Assembly: GCA_023228225.1 (NCBI GenBank)
Contig: JALOBO010000118.1
Coordinates: 1 to 5,192, forward strand
Origin: Clostridia bacterium
GTDB taxonomy: Bacteria > Bacillota > Clostridia > Christensenellales > UBA1242
Length of the DNA: 5,192 nt
Direction of reading: 5' to 3'
Shown piece by piece: positions 1 to 5,192 of the stretch (positions are counted from its first letter, which is position 1; every line of letters begins with the position of its first letter). A model generated the notes under the pieces. The model was not told the DNA's origin. It worked only from the letters and a program-made list of their open reading frames with translations, and made no database searches. The position numbers were made by a program, and so were the translations under genes.

Positions 1-1
1 A

Positions 2-163
2 GCAGGAGGAGAGATAGGATTTAAGTTTAAAACTAAGATGCCTCTTATAGCACCGGAGATAGATTTTAGTTTCAACAAACATGTTATAGGAGGAGGTTAT
101 GAGTTCTTTGGGCAAGAAGTAAAGTTAAGTTATAAATATAAGTTTTTAGTAATAACAAAATAA
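2..163 (+). CDS. C-terminal end of an unidentified beta-rich protein (partial)
   Basis: The frame is open from the left edge and ends at a tandem TAA TAA stop (161-166), giving the last 53 residues of a protein that begins outside the window. I do not recognise the family. The fragment alternates polar and hydrophobic or aromatic residues (for example FKFKTK, EIDFSF, VKLSYKYKF), which suggests several beta strands, with a GGGYEFFG turn in the middle. It has no cysteines and no obvious membrane helix. An in-frame ATG at 38-40 could start a 41-residue peptide, but the open frame continues upstream without a stop, so an internal methionine is more likely. It lies 8 bases before the holin-like gene on the same strand, so it probably belongs to the same late transcript. 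A tail, fibre or other virion protein is possible, but the sequence does not decide this. Confidence 0.6.
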   Translation, partial: AGGEIGFKFKTKMPLIAPEIDFSFNKHVIGGGYEFFGQEVKLSYKYKFLVITK

Positions 164-171
164 TAAAAAAA

Positions 172-537
172 ATGGAAAATTTAGTAGAGTATTTTAGTTC
201 TTTAGCAGGACTAGTAGCATTAAACGTTATCATCATGAATTGGATAACAACATTCTTTAAAATCAAAAAAGGATGGGTAAAACAAGTATTAACATGGGTG
301 ATGTCTGTAGGAGAAGCTGTAGTAGGTTTTATCTTTGCATTAGGACTGTTTGCATTGTATACTACCTTACCGGCATGGGAAGGATGGACATTTACAGTGT
401 TAACAGGATTAGCAGTAGGGTTAGTAGCAAATGGTATTTATGATATACCATTAACGCAAAAATTATTAGATGCTATTATAGCACTTATTAAGATTATCGC
501 TGACCTATTCAAAAAGAAAAATATAGAAATTAAATAA
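172..537 (+). CDS. Holin-like small membrane protein
   Basis: This 121-residue protein is probably a phage holin, the inner-membrane protein that forms holes and times lysis. Three hydrophobic segments can be seen at about residues 9-29, 45-63 and 71-90. They are followed by a strongly hydrophobic, possibly amphipathic helix at 96-113 and a short basic tail (KKKNIEIK). The short loop between the first two segments is basic (KIKKGW), which by the positive-inside rule suggests a cytoplasmic loop. Size, number of membrane segments and the charged C-terminus fit holins of Bacteroidota phages. Holins are poorly conserved, so this rests on architecture rather than on a catalytic motif. The ATG at 172 lies 8 bases after the upstream tandem stop, in an A-rich leader without Shine-Dalgarno sequence. 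No endolysin is adjacent inside the window; the nearest hydrolase-like gene is at 4088-4882. It could also be another small phage membrane protein. Confidence 0.68.
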   Translation: MENLVEYFSSLAGLVALNVIIMNWITTFFKIKKGWVKQVLTWVMSVGEAVVGFIFALGLFALYTTLPAWEGWTFTVLTGLAVGLVANGIYDIPLTQKLLDAIIALIKIIADLFKKKNIEIK

Positions 538-556
538 TTAAAAAAAAAGAAATAAG
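538..556 (+). promoter_or_regulatory. A-rich, Shine-Dalgarno-free translation leader
   Basis: This 19-base gap, the longest between genes in the window, is almost pure A with a run of nine A residues at 540-548 and contains no AGGAGG-like element. Such A-rich, unstructured leaders are typical of Bacteroidota genes, where ribosomes rely little on Shine-Dalgarno pairing. It probably serves to start translation of the GroES-like gene at 557. There is no hairpin, so it is not a terminator. Confidence 0.45.
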
Positions 557-988
557 ATGACAAAGAATTTAGAAAAGAGAAAAGCATTTGATACGTTAAA
601 TGAACGTATGGGTAGAGAACTCCCAAGTACTGTTATTCCGAAAGCTGATAATATTATTATAGGTGTAGTGATAAATCTACCTGATGCTAAAAAGTATAAT
701 GAGAAAGATTTCATAGACCATAACGGAATGATACAGCCTTATAATAAAGACCAAAGTAAAAAACATCCTAATGAATTTGCTAAGTTATATCCTTATGGAT
801 TAGGGTATGGTAAGGTGTTAGCGGTAGGGTCAGAAATACATAGCGATGTTAAGGTAGGAGATTGTATTATCCTAAGAGGGATGCCTACAGATTCATTTAT
901 CTATAAAGGATGTTTCTTTCATCATATAAGAGAGGTAGAGATAGCTGCTATCATTAAAGATGAAACGTTAGAATTGTATAACCAATAA
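557..988 (+). CDS. GroES-like co-chaperonin, phage-encoded
   Basis: This 143-residue protein appears to be a GroES (Cpn10)-like co-chaperonin. The clearest evidence is the C-terminal half, residues 84-133: YGKVLAVGS, then VKVGDCIILRG, then IREVEIAAII. These follow the order of the GroES core strands (GEVLAVG, VKVGDIVIF, ESDILAIVE in E. coli GroES). The region before it, residues 31-80, where GroES has its mobile GroEL-binding loop, is longer than usual. It contains NGMIQP (56-61), which resembles the GGIVL or GGIMLP loop motif. The roughly 30-residue N-terminal extension is charged. By analogy with T4 gp31, it could cap the host GroEL chamber so that the major capsid protein folds; this is inference. 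It sits between a holin-like gene and the packaging genes, 14 bases before the next gene. The start at 557 follows an A-rich leader; Met18 is a less likely alternative. Confidence 0.72.
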   Translation: MTKNLEKRKAFDTLNERMGRELPSTVIPKADNIIIGVVINLPDAKKYNEKDFIDHNGMIQPYNKDQSKKHPNEFAKLYPYGLGYGKVLAVGSEIHSDVKVGDCIILRGMPTDSFIYKGCFFHHIREVEIAAIIKDETLELYNQ

Positions 989-1002
989 AGAATAAAACAG
1001 TC

Positions 1003-1302
1003 ATGGAAAATATAAAAGTCCGATTTAAAGAGGGAGACCAAGTTGCTTATAAGGATAACTTGTATCTCCCTATGACTGTCAAGGAGATTATTTATAAGAA
1101 GATAGAAGTGCCTACAGAAGCTAAAGATGATGGTAGTGGCTTTGTTAAAAAGATGACTTCTAAATTAGATGGTATCCTATGTCAGTGGTTTGATAAAGAT
1201 GGGAAATACATGGAAGTTAAATTTCATAGTAAAGTATTAGTGCCTTGGGAAATAGCAGAAGAAGGAGCAATGGAAGTGATTAAATATCTAAACAGAGAAT
1301 AA
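1003..1302 (+). CDS. Small YodC/DUF2158-like protein
   Basis: This 99-residue protein resembles the YodC/DUF2158 family of small uncharacterised proteins. The typical pattern is visible in order: FKEGDQV near residues 8-14, a PMTVKEI segment at 23-29, and LCQWFDKDGK at 59-68 followed by a KFHSKVLVPWE strand region at 73-83. In the family these correspond to GDvV, MTV and the CQWFd core of a small beta-barrel. A family member usually has about 60-80 residues; here an inserted loop at about 32-54, rich in Lys, Asp and Gly, and a helical tail at 84-99 account for the extra length. No molecular function is established for the family, and none can be read from the sequence. Its stop codon shares one base with the start of the next gene, which suggests translational coupling. 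A structural or DNA-packaging accessory role is possible from context only. Confidence 0.6.
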   Translation: MENIKVRFKEGDQVAYKDNLYLPMTVKEIIYKKIEVPTEAKDDGSGFVKKMTSKLDGILCQWFDKDGKYMEVKFHSKVLVPWEIAEEGAMEVIKYLNRE

Positions 1303-1304
1303 TG
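1300..1304 (+). other. TAATG stop-start overlap
   Basis: The TAA stop of the DUF2158-like gene (1300-1302) shares its last A with the ATG of the following 235-residue gene (1302-1304). There is no Shine-Dalgarno sequence nearby, so the second start is probably served by ribosomes that finish the first gene and reinitiate. This would keep the two products in a linked ratio. Confidence 0.6.
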
Positions 1305-2009
1305 GCTAATAGTGATATTCTTATTTATAATGAAAGCACTACTGATGTAGATGTTAATCCGGAAGCTATGGCTTTACCATTTATTGATGACGTATGGCGT
1401 AATGATAAGATAGGTGATAAGTCATTCTTTAAGAAAGCATGTAAATGGATATATCACTTATATTATAAAGACCATGTGCTGTCAGGGCTATCGTTTTTAG
1501 AAAGGAAGACATACGTTATAGATACATATTTTAACGGAAGGATGCCTACAAATATAGATGGTAATAAGCGTATCTTAGCATTCATAGATGGATATAAGCT
1601 ATTACAAGCAGGGGTAGATGAAAGGCTCGCAGAAACGATTAAAGAAGCTATATCAGTAGAGAAAGAAAAGATAACTAAGATAAGTACTACACGAAAAGAA
1701 AAAGTAGAAGTACCTTATGATGTAAATTATGATTTTGATATATATAAACTAACAGAACATGGTAACTACCGGAAGTTAGATAAAAGCAGATTAACGGGGG
1801 TAGTTAAAATAGAAATAGATGTTAATGATAGTTCTTTGCTTACTACAGAAGTAGCAAAATCATTTAAACTTACGGAGCAGTATGAGATTGCTAAGAGGAT
1901 GGCACAGATAGAAAAGGAAGATATTAAAAGGAAGTATGAAGGCATGAGTATATTAGAGAGATACCATGCTATGAATCAAGACCAAAAGAAGAGTTACTTA
2001 AAGGGATAA
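1302..2009 (+). CDS. Unassigned phage protein upstream of terL; small terminase candidate
   Basis: I do not recognise a characterised family for this 235-residue protein. Residues 1-30 are acidic. Residues 42-80 form a helical, aromatic-rich block (FFKKACKWIYHLYYKDH, then LSFLERKTYVIDTYF) that looks like the best conserved part. A charged helical stretch follows at 105-135, then a beta-rich section at about 137-180, and a long charged helix at about 186-225 (KRMAQIEKEDIKRKYEG) that could form a coiled coil. There is no signal peptide or membrane segment. Its location directly before the large terminase, only 9 bases away, is where many phages encode the small terminase subunit, and its helical, charged nature would allow an oligomeric DNA-binding protein. 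No helix-turn-helix is clear, so this is a positional guess. A head or neck structural protein is an equal alternative. The start overlaps the previous stop by one base (TAATG). Confidence 0.55.
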   Translation: MANSDILIYNESTTDVDVNPEAMALPFIDDVWRNDKIGDKSFFKKACKWIYHLYYKDHVLSGLSFLERKTYVIDTYFNGRMPTNIDGNKRILAFIDGYKLLQAGVDERLAETIKEAISVEKEKITKISTTRKEKVEVPYDVNYDFDIYKLTEHGNYRKLDKSRLTGVVKIEIDVNDSSLLTTEVAKSFKLTEQYEIAKRMAQIEKEDIKRKYEGMSILERYHAMNQDQKKSYLKG

Positions 2010-2018
2010 TTTAACAAT

Positions 2019-4091
2019 ATGAAATTTATAGATACTAAACGATTCAGTCCTGTTGTTACAGGTAAAGACTTACCAAGGGAAGGAGACCTTTTCTTTAAGG
2101 ATAGTCTGTCGTTACGTAATCTATCTCTTAAAGACCTTATCAAATTCCATTTTGATAGTAACATTATTATAGATGAGCAATGGTGGAAAAAACAAATAAG
2201 CAGATGTCTTTATGGCTATACAGTAGAAGATGCTATAACAGAAGGAGGGGATTATCTTGTTGATGGTATAGATGCTCTATGGACAAAAGAAGATTGTTAT
2301 CTACCGGAATATGATTTGTTGATAAAGAATAAGTCTGTACGTATAAGTGGCTTTTATTATTTCTTTTTAAACTTTTGGAAGATGCGTGGATTAGCAAGTG
2401 ATGATACTGTTAAGACATTGACAAGTCCTAAATTTTTAGCACATCAATTCTTATTCTCTCGTAGATTAGAAATGATGGATGAACAATCAAAAGATGACCA
2501 AGAGACTAAGGCAAGACAATTAGGGTTCTCGGAAATATTAGCAGCCTTAATGGCATGGTATTATTTGTTTGTGCCAATGTCTCAATGTATAATAGTAGCA
2601 GGAGAACAAACAGATGCTGACAACACCTTTTTTAATGCTATCCGTGGCATAGATGAATTATCGAACACACAGTTTGTCTTAAAGAAAGCAAGAGGTTTTG
2701 ATAATAAACAACATATTAAATCCGTAAATGGTTCTGAAATATTAACAGAAAATGCTAATGATGACCCGGAAGCATTATCACGTTATAGTCCTACATTCGT
2801 ATTATATGAAGAGATAGGTAAGGGTAAGAAAGGTTGGTCGTTGAAAGTAGCAGAGAATGTAAGACCATCTATATATGCAGAAGGAAAGAAAACAGGAAAA
2901 CAATTATTTTTAGGTACAGGTGGAAATATGGATAAGGGTGTTACAGATTTACAAGAGAGAGCATATAATCCGGATAAATATAATATATTATCGTTTAATA
3001 ACAAGTGGGAGAAGTCTAGTTATACAGGGAATATAAAGGTAGCACACTTCACTCCTTCATGGTCATATAAAATTATAGATAGCGATGGGAATCCTTTAGT
3101 AGAAGAATCTTTGGATTATGTATTAAAGGAAAGAGAGAAGATGTCTGCTAAAGAAAAGTACATACATATATCACATCAGGCGATATATTTGGAGGATGTT
3201 TTCCAAATGAACACAGCAGGCTATTTTGGACCCGAGAGAGTACGATTATTGAACACGAGGTATAATTATATCCTTACACATAGAGAGGCTCAGATGACAC
3301 GAAAAGGGCATTTAGAATGGATAACACCCGGGAAGATAAAAGGTGGTGTTAGATTTGTAGATGCAACGGAAGAAGAAATAATGAGAGAAGAATGGTGGTG
3401 TGAGATATTAGAAGAACCGGAAAGAACATCAGATGGTCATGTGTATGATTTTCTTTATACAGCCGGTACCGACACCTATAATCAAGATATAGCAGAGAAT
3501 AGTGATTCGGAAGGTTCTTTTACTGTTTATAAGAAATGGAGGAATAATAGTGAAAGTCCGTTTCACAATACATGGGTGCTTCTTATATTCGAGAGACCGG
3601 GACTAGAGACAGGAGGACAGAAAGCATTTTTTGAACATACGTTGATGGGGTGTGTATATTATAACTGTCAAAACAATCATGAATATGTCAATCCTTTGTT
3701 CTTCGAATATTATGAAAGGATGAATGCTACTCAATACTTATTAGAAAAGCCTTTACTTGCTTTTGCAGGGCAGATAAAAGACATGAAGACTTCTAATAGA
3801 TATGGTACTGATAAGTCGTTAAAACCGCATATTCTTTCTTTATCAAGGGATATATTAGACGAAGAGCAGATAAATAGGATGTGGATACCAAGACAGATAT
3901 ATGCATTAAGTAAATTTAGATATACACCCGGCGATAAATATAATTGTGATATAACAATAGCAACAGCAGAATCGTTAGTGGGATATAAGGAGAATGAAGA
4001 TATAGTAGTTAGAGATAGGTCCATAGAATCGGAAGAACCTCAATTGATATGGAAGATTGAAAATGGAGTATTAATAAGAGCAACGGCATGA
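2019..4091 (+). CDS. terL: Terminase large subunit (packaging ATPase and nuclease)
   Basis: This 690-residue protein is the motor that pumps phage DNA into the prohead through the portal and cuts it. The N-terminal ATPase domain shows a Walker A-like segment KARQLGFSE (residues 164-172), a Walker B segment FVLYEE (260-265, with E264 and E265 as acidic residues) and a coupling motif around LGTGG (298-302). The C-terminal RNase H-like nuclease has the three acidic positions expected: D485 in AGTDTYNQD, E563 in FFEYYERMN and D644 in YNCDITIATA. The usual P-loop lysine is replaced by phenylalanine (GFS instead of GKS), so a nearby lysine or arginine (K164, R166) may take its role. At 690 residues it is longer than many TerL proteins of about 400-600; extra sequence lies in the first 130 residues and in the stretch at about 330-470 between the domains. 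It has no Shine-Dalgarno sequence, and its TGA stop overlaps the next start by 4 bases. Confidence 0.93.
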   Translation: MKFIDTKRFSPVVTGKDLPREGDLFFKDSLSLRNLSLKDLIKFHFDSNIIIDEQWWKKQISRCLYGYTVEDAITEGGDYLVDGIDALWTKEDCYLPEYDLLIKNKSVRISGFYYFFLNFWKMRGLASDDTVKTLTSPKFLAHQFLFSRRLEMMDEQSKDDQETKARQLGFSEILAALMAWYYLFVPMSQCIIVAGEQTDADNTFFNAIRGIDELSNTQFVLKKARGFDNKQHIKSVNGSEILTENANDDPEALSRYSPTFVLYEEIGKGKKGWSLKVAENVRPSIYAEGKKTGKQLFLGTGGNMDKGVTDLQERAYNPDKYNILSFNNKWEKSSYTGNIKVAHFTPSWSYKIIDSDGNPLVEESLDYVLKEREKMSAKEKYIHISHQAIYLEDVFQMNTAGYFGPERVRLLNTRYNYILTHREAQMTRKGHLEWITPGKIKGGVRFVDATEEEIMREEWWCEILEEPERTSDGHVYDFLYTAGTDTYNQDIAENSDSEGSFTVYKKWRNNSESPFHNTWVLLIFERPGLETGGQKAFFEHTLMGCVYYNCQNNHEYVNPLFFEYYERMNATQYLLEKPLLAFAGQIKDMKTSNRYGTDKSLKPHILSLSRDILDEEQINRMWIPRQIYALSKFRYTPGDKYNCDITIATAESLVGYKENEDIVVRDRSIESEEPQLIWKIENGVLIRATA
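4088..4091 (+). other. ATGA overlap joining terL to the lysozyme-like gene
   Basis: The ATG of the lysozyme-like gene (4088-4090) overlaps the TGA stop of terL (4089-4091). This is the only TGA stop in the window; the six other complete stops are TAA. The overlap fixes the downstream start well and suggests translational coupling of the hydrolase-like protein to terminase synthesis. Confidence 0.6.
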
Positions 4092-4882
4092 AGATAACGT
4101 ATAAACCGCAAGACCCTCCACAAGGAGGAAATAGCGTTGAAGCTATATTAAGACAGAAATATGCTTCTTCTGTTCCTATGTCAGAAAAGAGTACTACAAA
4201 AAAAATTGTTTATAAATCAGAGAATAAGGAAAAACCAAAAACGGAAGAATTTAAAAGTTCTAATGCCTATGATATTATGATAAGAGATTCATTTGTTAAA
4301 AAAGGAATAACAGACCCTGAGTTTATAAAACTAGGGATAGCAATAGCACGTAATGAAACAGATGATTATAAATCTTTCGTAACAACATACAATATAGGAG
4401 GGTTATTAAAGAAGTATGATAAGAATGCAGGATTAGCTACATGGTATAAGTTTGATACTATAGAAGAAGGTGTAGACTTCTTTACTACTACATTAAAGAA
4501 TAGATATGATAAAGGATTAACAACTCCTGAACAGGTAGCAGAGGGAAAGAAAAATCCTACTGACGAAAAGAGATTGATAGGAGGTTATGCTCCTAATACA
4601 GGTTCTGATGCAGCTACAACAAATCCTCATTGGATAACTACTACAAAAGCTAAAATGAAACTGTATGATGAAGGAAATTTCTTAACAGACAAAAGAACAT
4701 TAGAAGAGATTAATGCATTAGCAGGGGTCGATAAACAAAATGTAAAGCCTATTGTCAATAGTGCATATAAATCAACAGGACAAACAAACACAGAGAATGA
4801 ACAACAAAGCACACAAAAAGAAGATAGAAGTGATATAAATTCACGATTAGATATGATGATGGTAGGAAAAATACTACAGTAA
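4088..4882 (+). CDS. Lysozyme-like (glucosaminidase-type) phage protein between terL and portal
   Basis: This 264-residue protein carries a central lysozyme-superfamily-like domain at about residues 60-195. Visible landmarks are LGIAIARNETDDYKSF (82-97), where E90 is the candidate catalytic glutamate; YNIGGL (101-106), resembling the NNPGGL or NNPGNL motif of such enzymes; FDTIEEGVDFFTTTLKNRY (122-140), matching the common F-s-x-eeG-x-x-f-x-x-x-L-x-x-Y pattern; and GYAPNTGSD followed by NPHWI (166-183), matching YAP..D...N..Y/W. It would cleave peptidoglycan glycan strands. There is no signal peptide or membrane segment. Flanking parts are polar and low in complexity: residues 1-58 rich in Lys, Ser and Pro, and 225-250 rich in Gln, Thr, Asn and Glu, ending in a short hydrophobic tail (MMMVGKILQ). 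Lying between terminase and portal, it may be a virion-carried hydrolase for DNA entry rather than the lysis enzyme; this is inference. Its ATG lies inside the end of terL (ATGA overlap). Confidence 0.68.
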   Translation: MKITYKPQDPPQGGNSVEAILRQKYASSVPMSEKSTTKKIVYKSENKEKPKTEEFKSSNAYDIMIRDSFVKKGITDPEFIKLGIAIARNETDDYKSFVTTYNIGGLLKKYDKNAGLATWYKFDTIEEGVDFFTTTLKNRYDKGLTTPEQVAEGKKNPTDEKRLIGGYAPNTGSDAATTNPHWITTTKAKMKLYDEGNFLTDKRTLEEINALAGVDKQNVKPIVNSAYKSTGQTNTENEQQSTQKEDRSDINSRLDMMMVGKILQ

Positions 4883-4893
4883 ATAATAAACAT

Positions 4894-5192
4894 ATGGTAA
4901 CACCAGAAAAAAAGAAAAACAGAGATTGGATATTAGCACAGGCTAAGATGATATGTGAAACAGAAACTAGGAATAAAAAAGACCTAGAGAATGATGTTAT
5001 CTGTTGGATGTATTATTATAATAAACCTGATAAAAGAAAATACGAATATCTAATGAAACGAGGTAATGCACAATTACCAATATATACTGTTCACATTCCT
5101 TGTCAACGTCCTATCATAGATTCATTGATATCACAACAAGGGAAACGTACATGGCAGTTTACTACTCATGCAGTAGATAAACAAAGTATAGA
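4894..5192 (+). CDS. Probable portal protein, N-terminal part (truncated by window end)
   Basis: The frame opens at an ATG 11 bases after the lysozyme-like gene and runs to the window edge without a stop, giving the first 99 residues. It starts with a charged helical region (KKKNRDWILAQAKMI, then a long stretch with WMYYYNKPDKRKYEYLM at about 38-54). This is followed by LPIYTVHIPCQRPIIDSL (about 61-78) and a segment ending in KRTWQFTTHAVD. This order, a tyrosine-rich helix with YYN, then a proline-containing strand, an R-P-x-x-D-x-L helix and a short strand of the form W-x-F-x-x-x-x-x-D, resembles the N-terminus of portal proteins in Bacteroidota phages. The portal is the dodecameric ring at one capsid vertex on which the terminase docks. 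The position shortly after terL supports the call. The leader is A-rich without Shine-Dalgarno sequence. The conserved core lies beyond the window, so the identity is probable, not certain. Confidence 0.72.
   Translation, partial: MVTPEKKKNRDWILAQAKMICETETRNKKDLENDVICWMYYYNKPDKRKYEYLMKRGNAQLPIYTVHIPCQRPIIDSLISQQGKRTWQFTTHAVDKQSI

Noticed and set aside
89..122. Shine-Dalgarno-like AGGAGG followed by ATG at 99-101, suggesting a start
   Set aside because: The frame from that ATG gives only seven codons before TAA. The purine run simply encodes Ile-Gly-Gly-Gly of the partial upstream protein.
84..266. Minus-strand open frame overlapping the holin-like gene
   Set aside because: It spans a gene boundary on the opposite strand, has low-complexity Leu/Ile/Tyr composition expected from AT-rich antisense, and competes with a well-supported membrane protein gene.
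540..548. A9 run as a possible terminator or slippage site
   Set aside because: No hairpin precedes it for a terminator, it is A and not T on the coding strand, and it lies outside coding sequence so slippage would have no protein effect.
438..626. Minus-strand open frame across the 538-556 gap
   Set aside because: Its Phe runs are just the complement of A-rich coding and leader DNA; it overlaps two better genes.
2783..3004. Minus-strand open frame inside terL
   Set aside because: It lies within the ATPase domain coding region, including Walker B and the coupling motif, and shows no recognisable protein features.
3731..4024. Minus-strand open frame inside the terL nuclease region
   Set aside because: It is antisense to a conserved domain and has no family resemblance or plausible leader.
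4120..4140. GGAGG element near the start of the lysozyme-like gene, suggesting a later start
   Set aside because: No ATG follows at a suitable distance, and the bases encode Gly-Gly-Asn in frame; the ATGA overlap at 4088 is the natural start.
4627..4893. Minus-strand open frame with hydrophobic and Cys-rich residues opposite the end of the lysozyme-like gene
   Set aside because: The composition follows from the complement of a Thr/Gln/Lys-rich tail; no supporting context on the minus strand.
1..5192. Search for tRNA genes, CRISPR arrays, diversity-generating repeats, insertion sequences or Bacteroidota-type promoters (TTTG and TAnnTTTG) between genes
   Set aside because: Coding sequence fills almost the whole window, gaps are at most 19 bases, and I saw no repeat array, cloverleaf, inverted-repeat pair or promoter box by eye.

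Overview
This window looks like part of the late region of a tailed double-stranded DNA phage, probably one that infects a member of the Bacteroidota. The host call rests on three things: the DNA is very AT-rich, gene starts are preceded by A-rich leaders rather than Shine-Dalgarno sequences, and the protein set resembles that of gut and marine Bacteroidota phages, including crAss-like ones. The family cannot be fixed from this window alone. An integrated prophage is also possible, but no integrase, attachment site or clearly cellular gene is visible.

All supported genes lie on the + strand and are packed tail to head. No intergenic gap exceeds 19 bases, and two junctions overlap by 1 and 4 bases, so one polycistronic late transcript is likely. 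From left to right: the C-terminal end of an unidentified beta-rich protein (2-163); a holin-like membrane protein (172-537); a GroES-like co-chaperonin (557-988); a small YodC/DUF2158-like protein (1003-1302); an unassigned 235-residue protein in the place where a small terminase is often found (1302-2009); the large terminase with ATPase and nuclease motifs (2019-4091); a lysozyme-like protein (4088-4882); and the start of a probable portal protein cut by the window end (4894-5192).

The right half is the DNA packaging module: terminase motor, probable portal, and between them a peptidoglycan hydrolase-like protein without a signal peptide. The left half appears to hold a lysis protein (holin) and a capsid-folding helper (GroES-like). 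The points most worth following are the GroES-like protein with its enlarged loop region, the lysozyme-like gene between terminase and portal, the large terminase whose ATPase motif lacks the usual P-loop lysine, and the unassigned gene before terL. No RNA gene, insertion sequence, CRISPR array, promoter or terminator could be supported, and there is no gene-free stretch longer than 20 bases.
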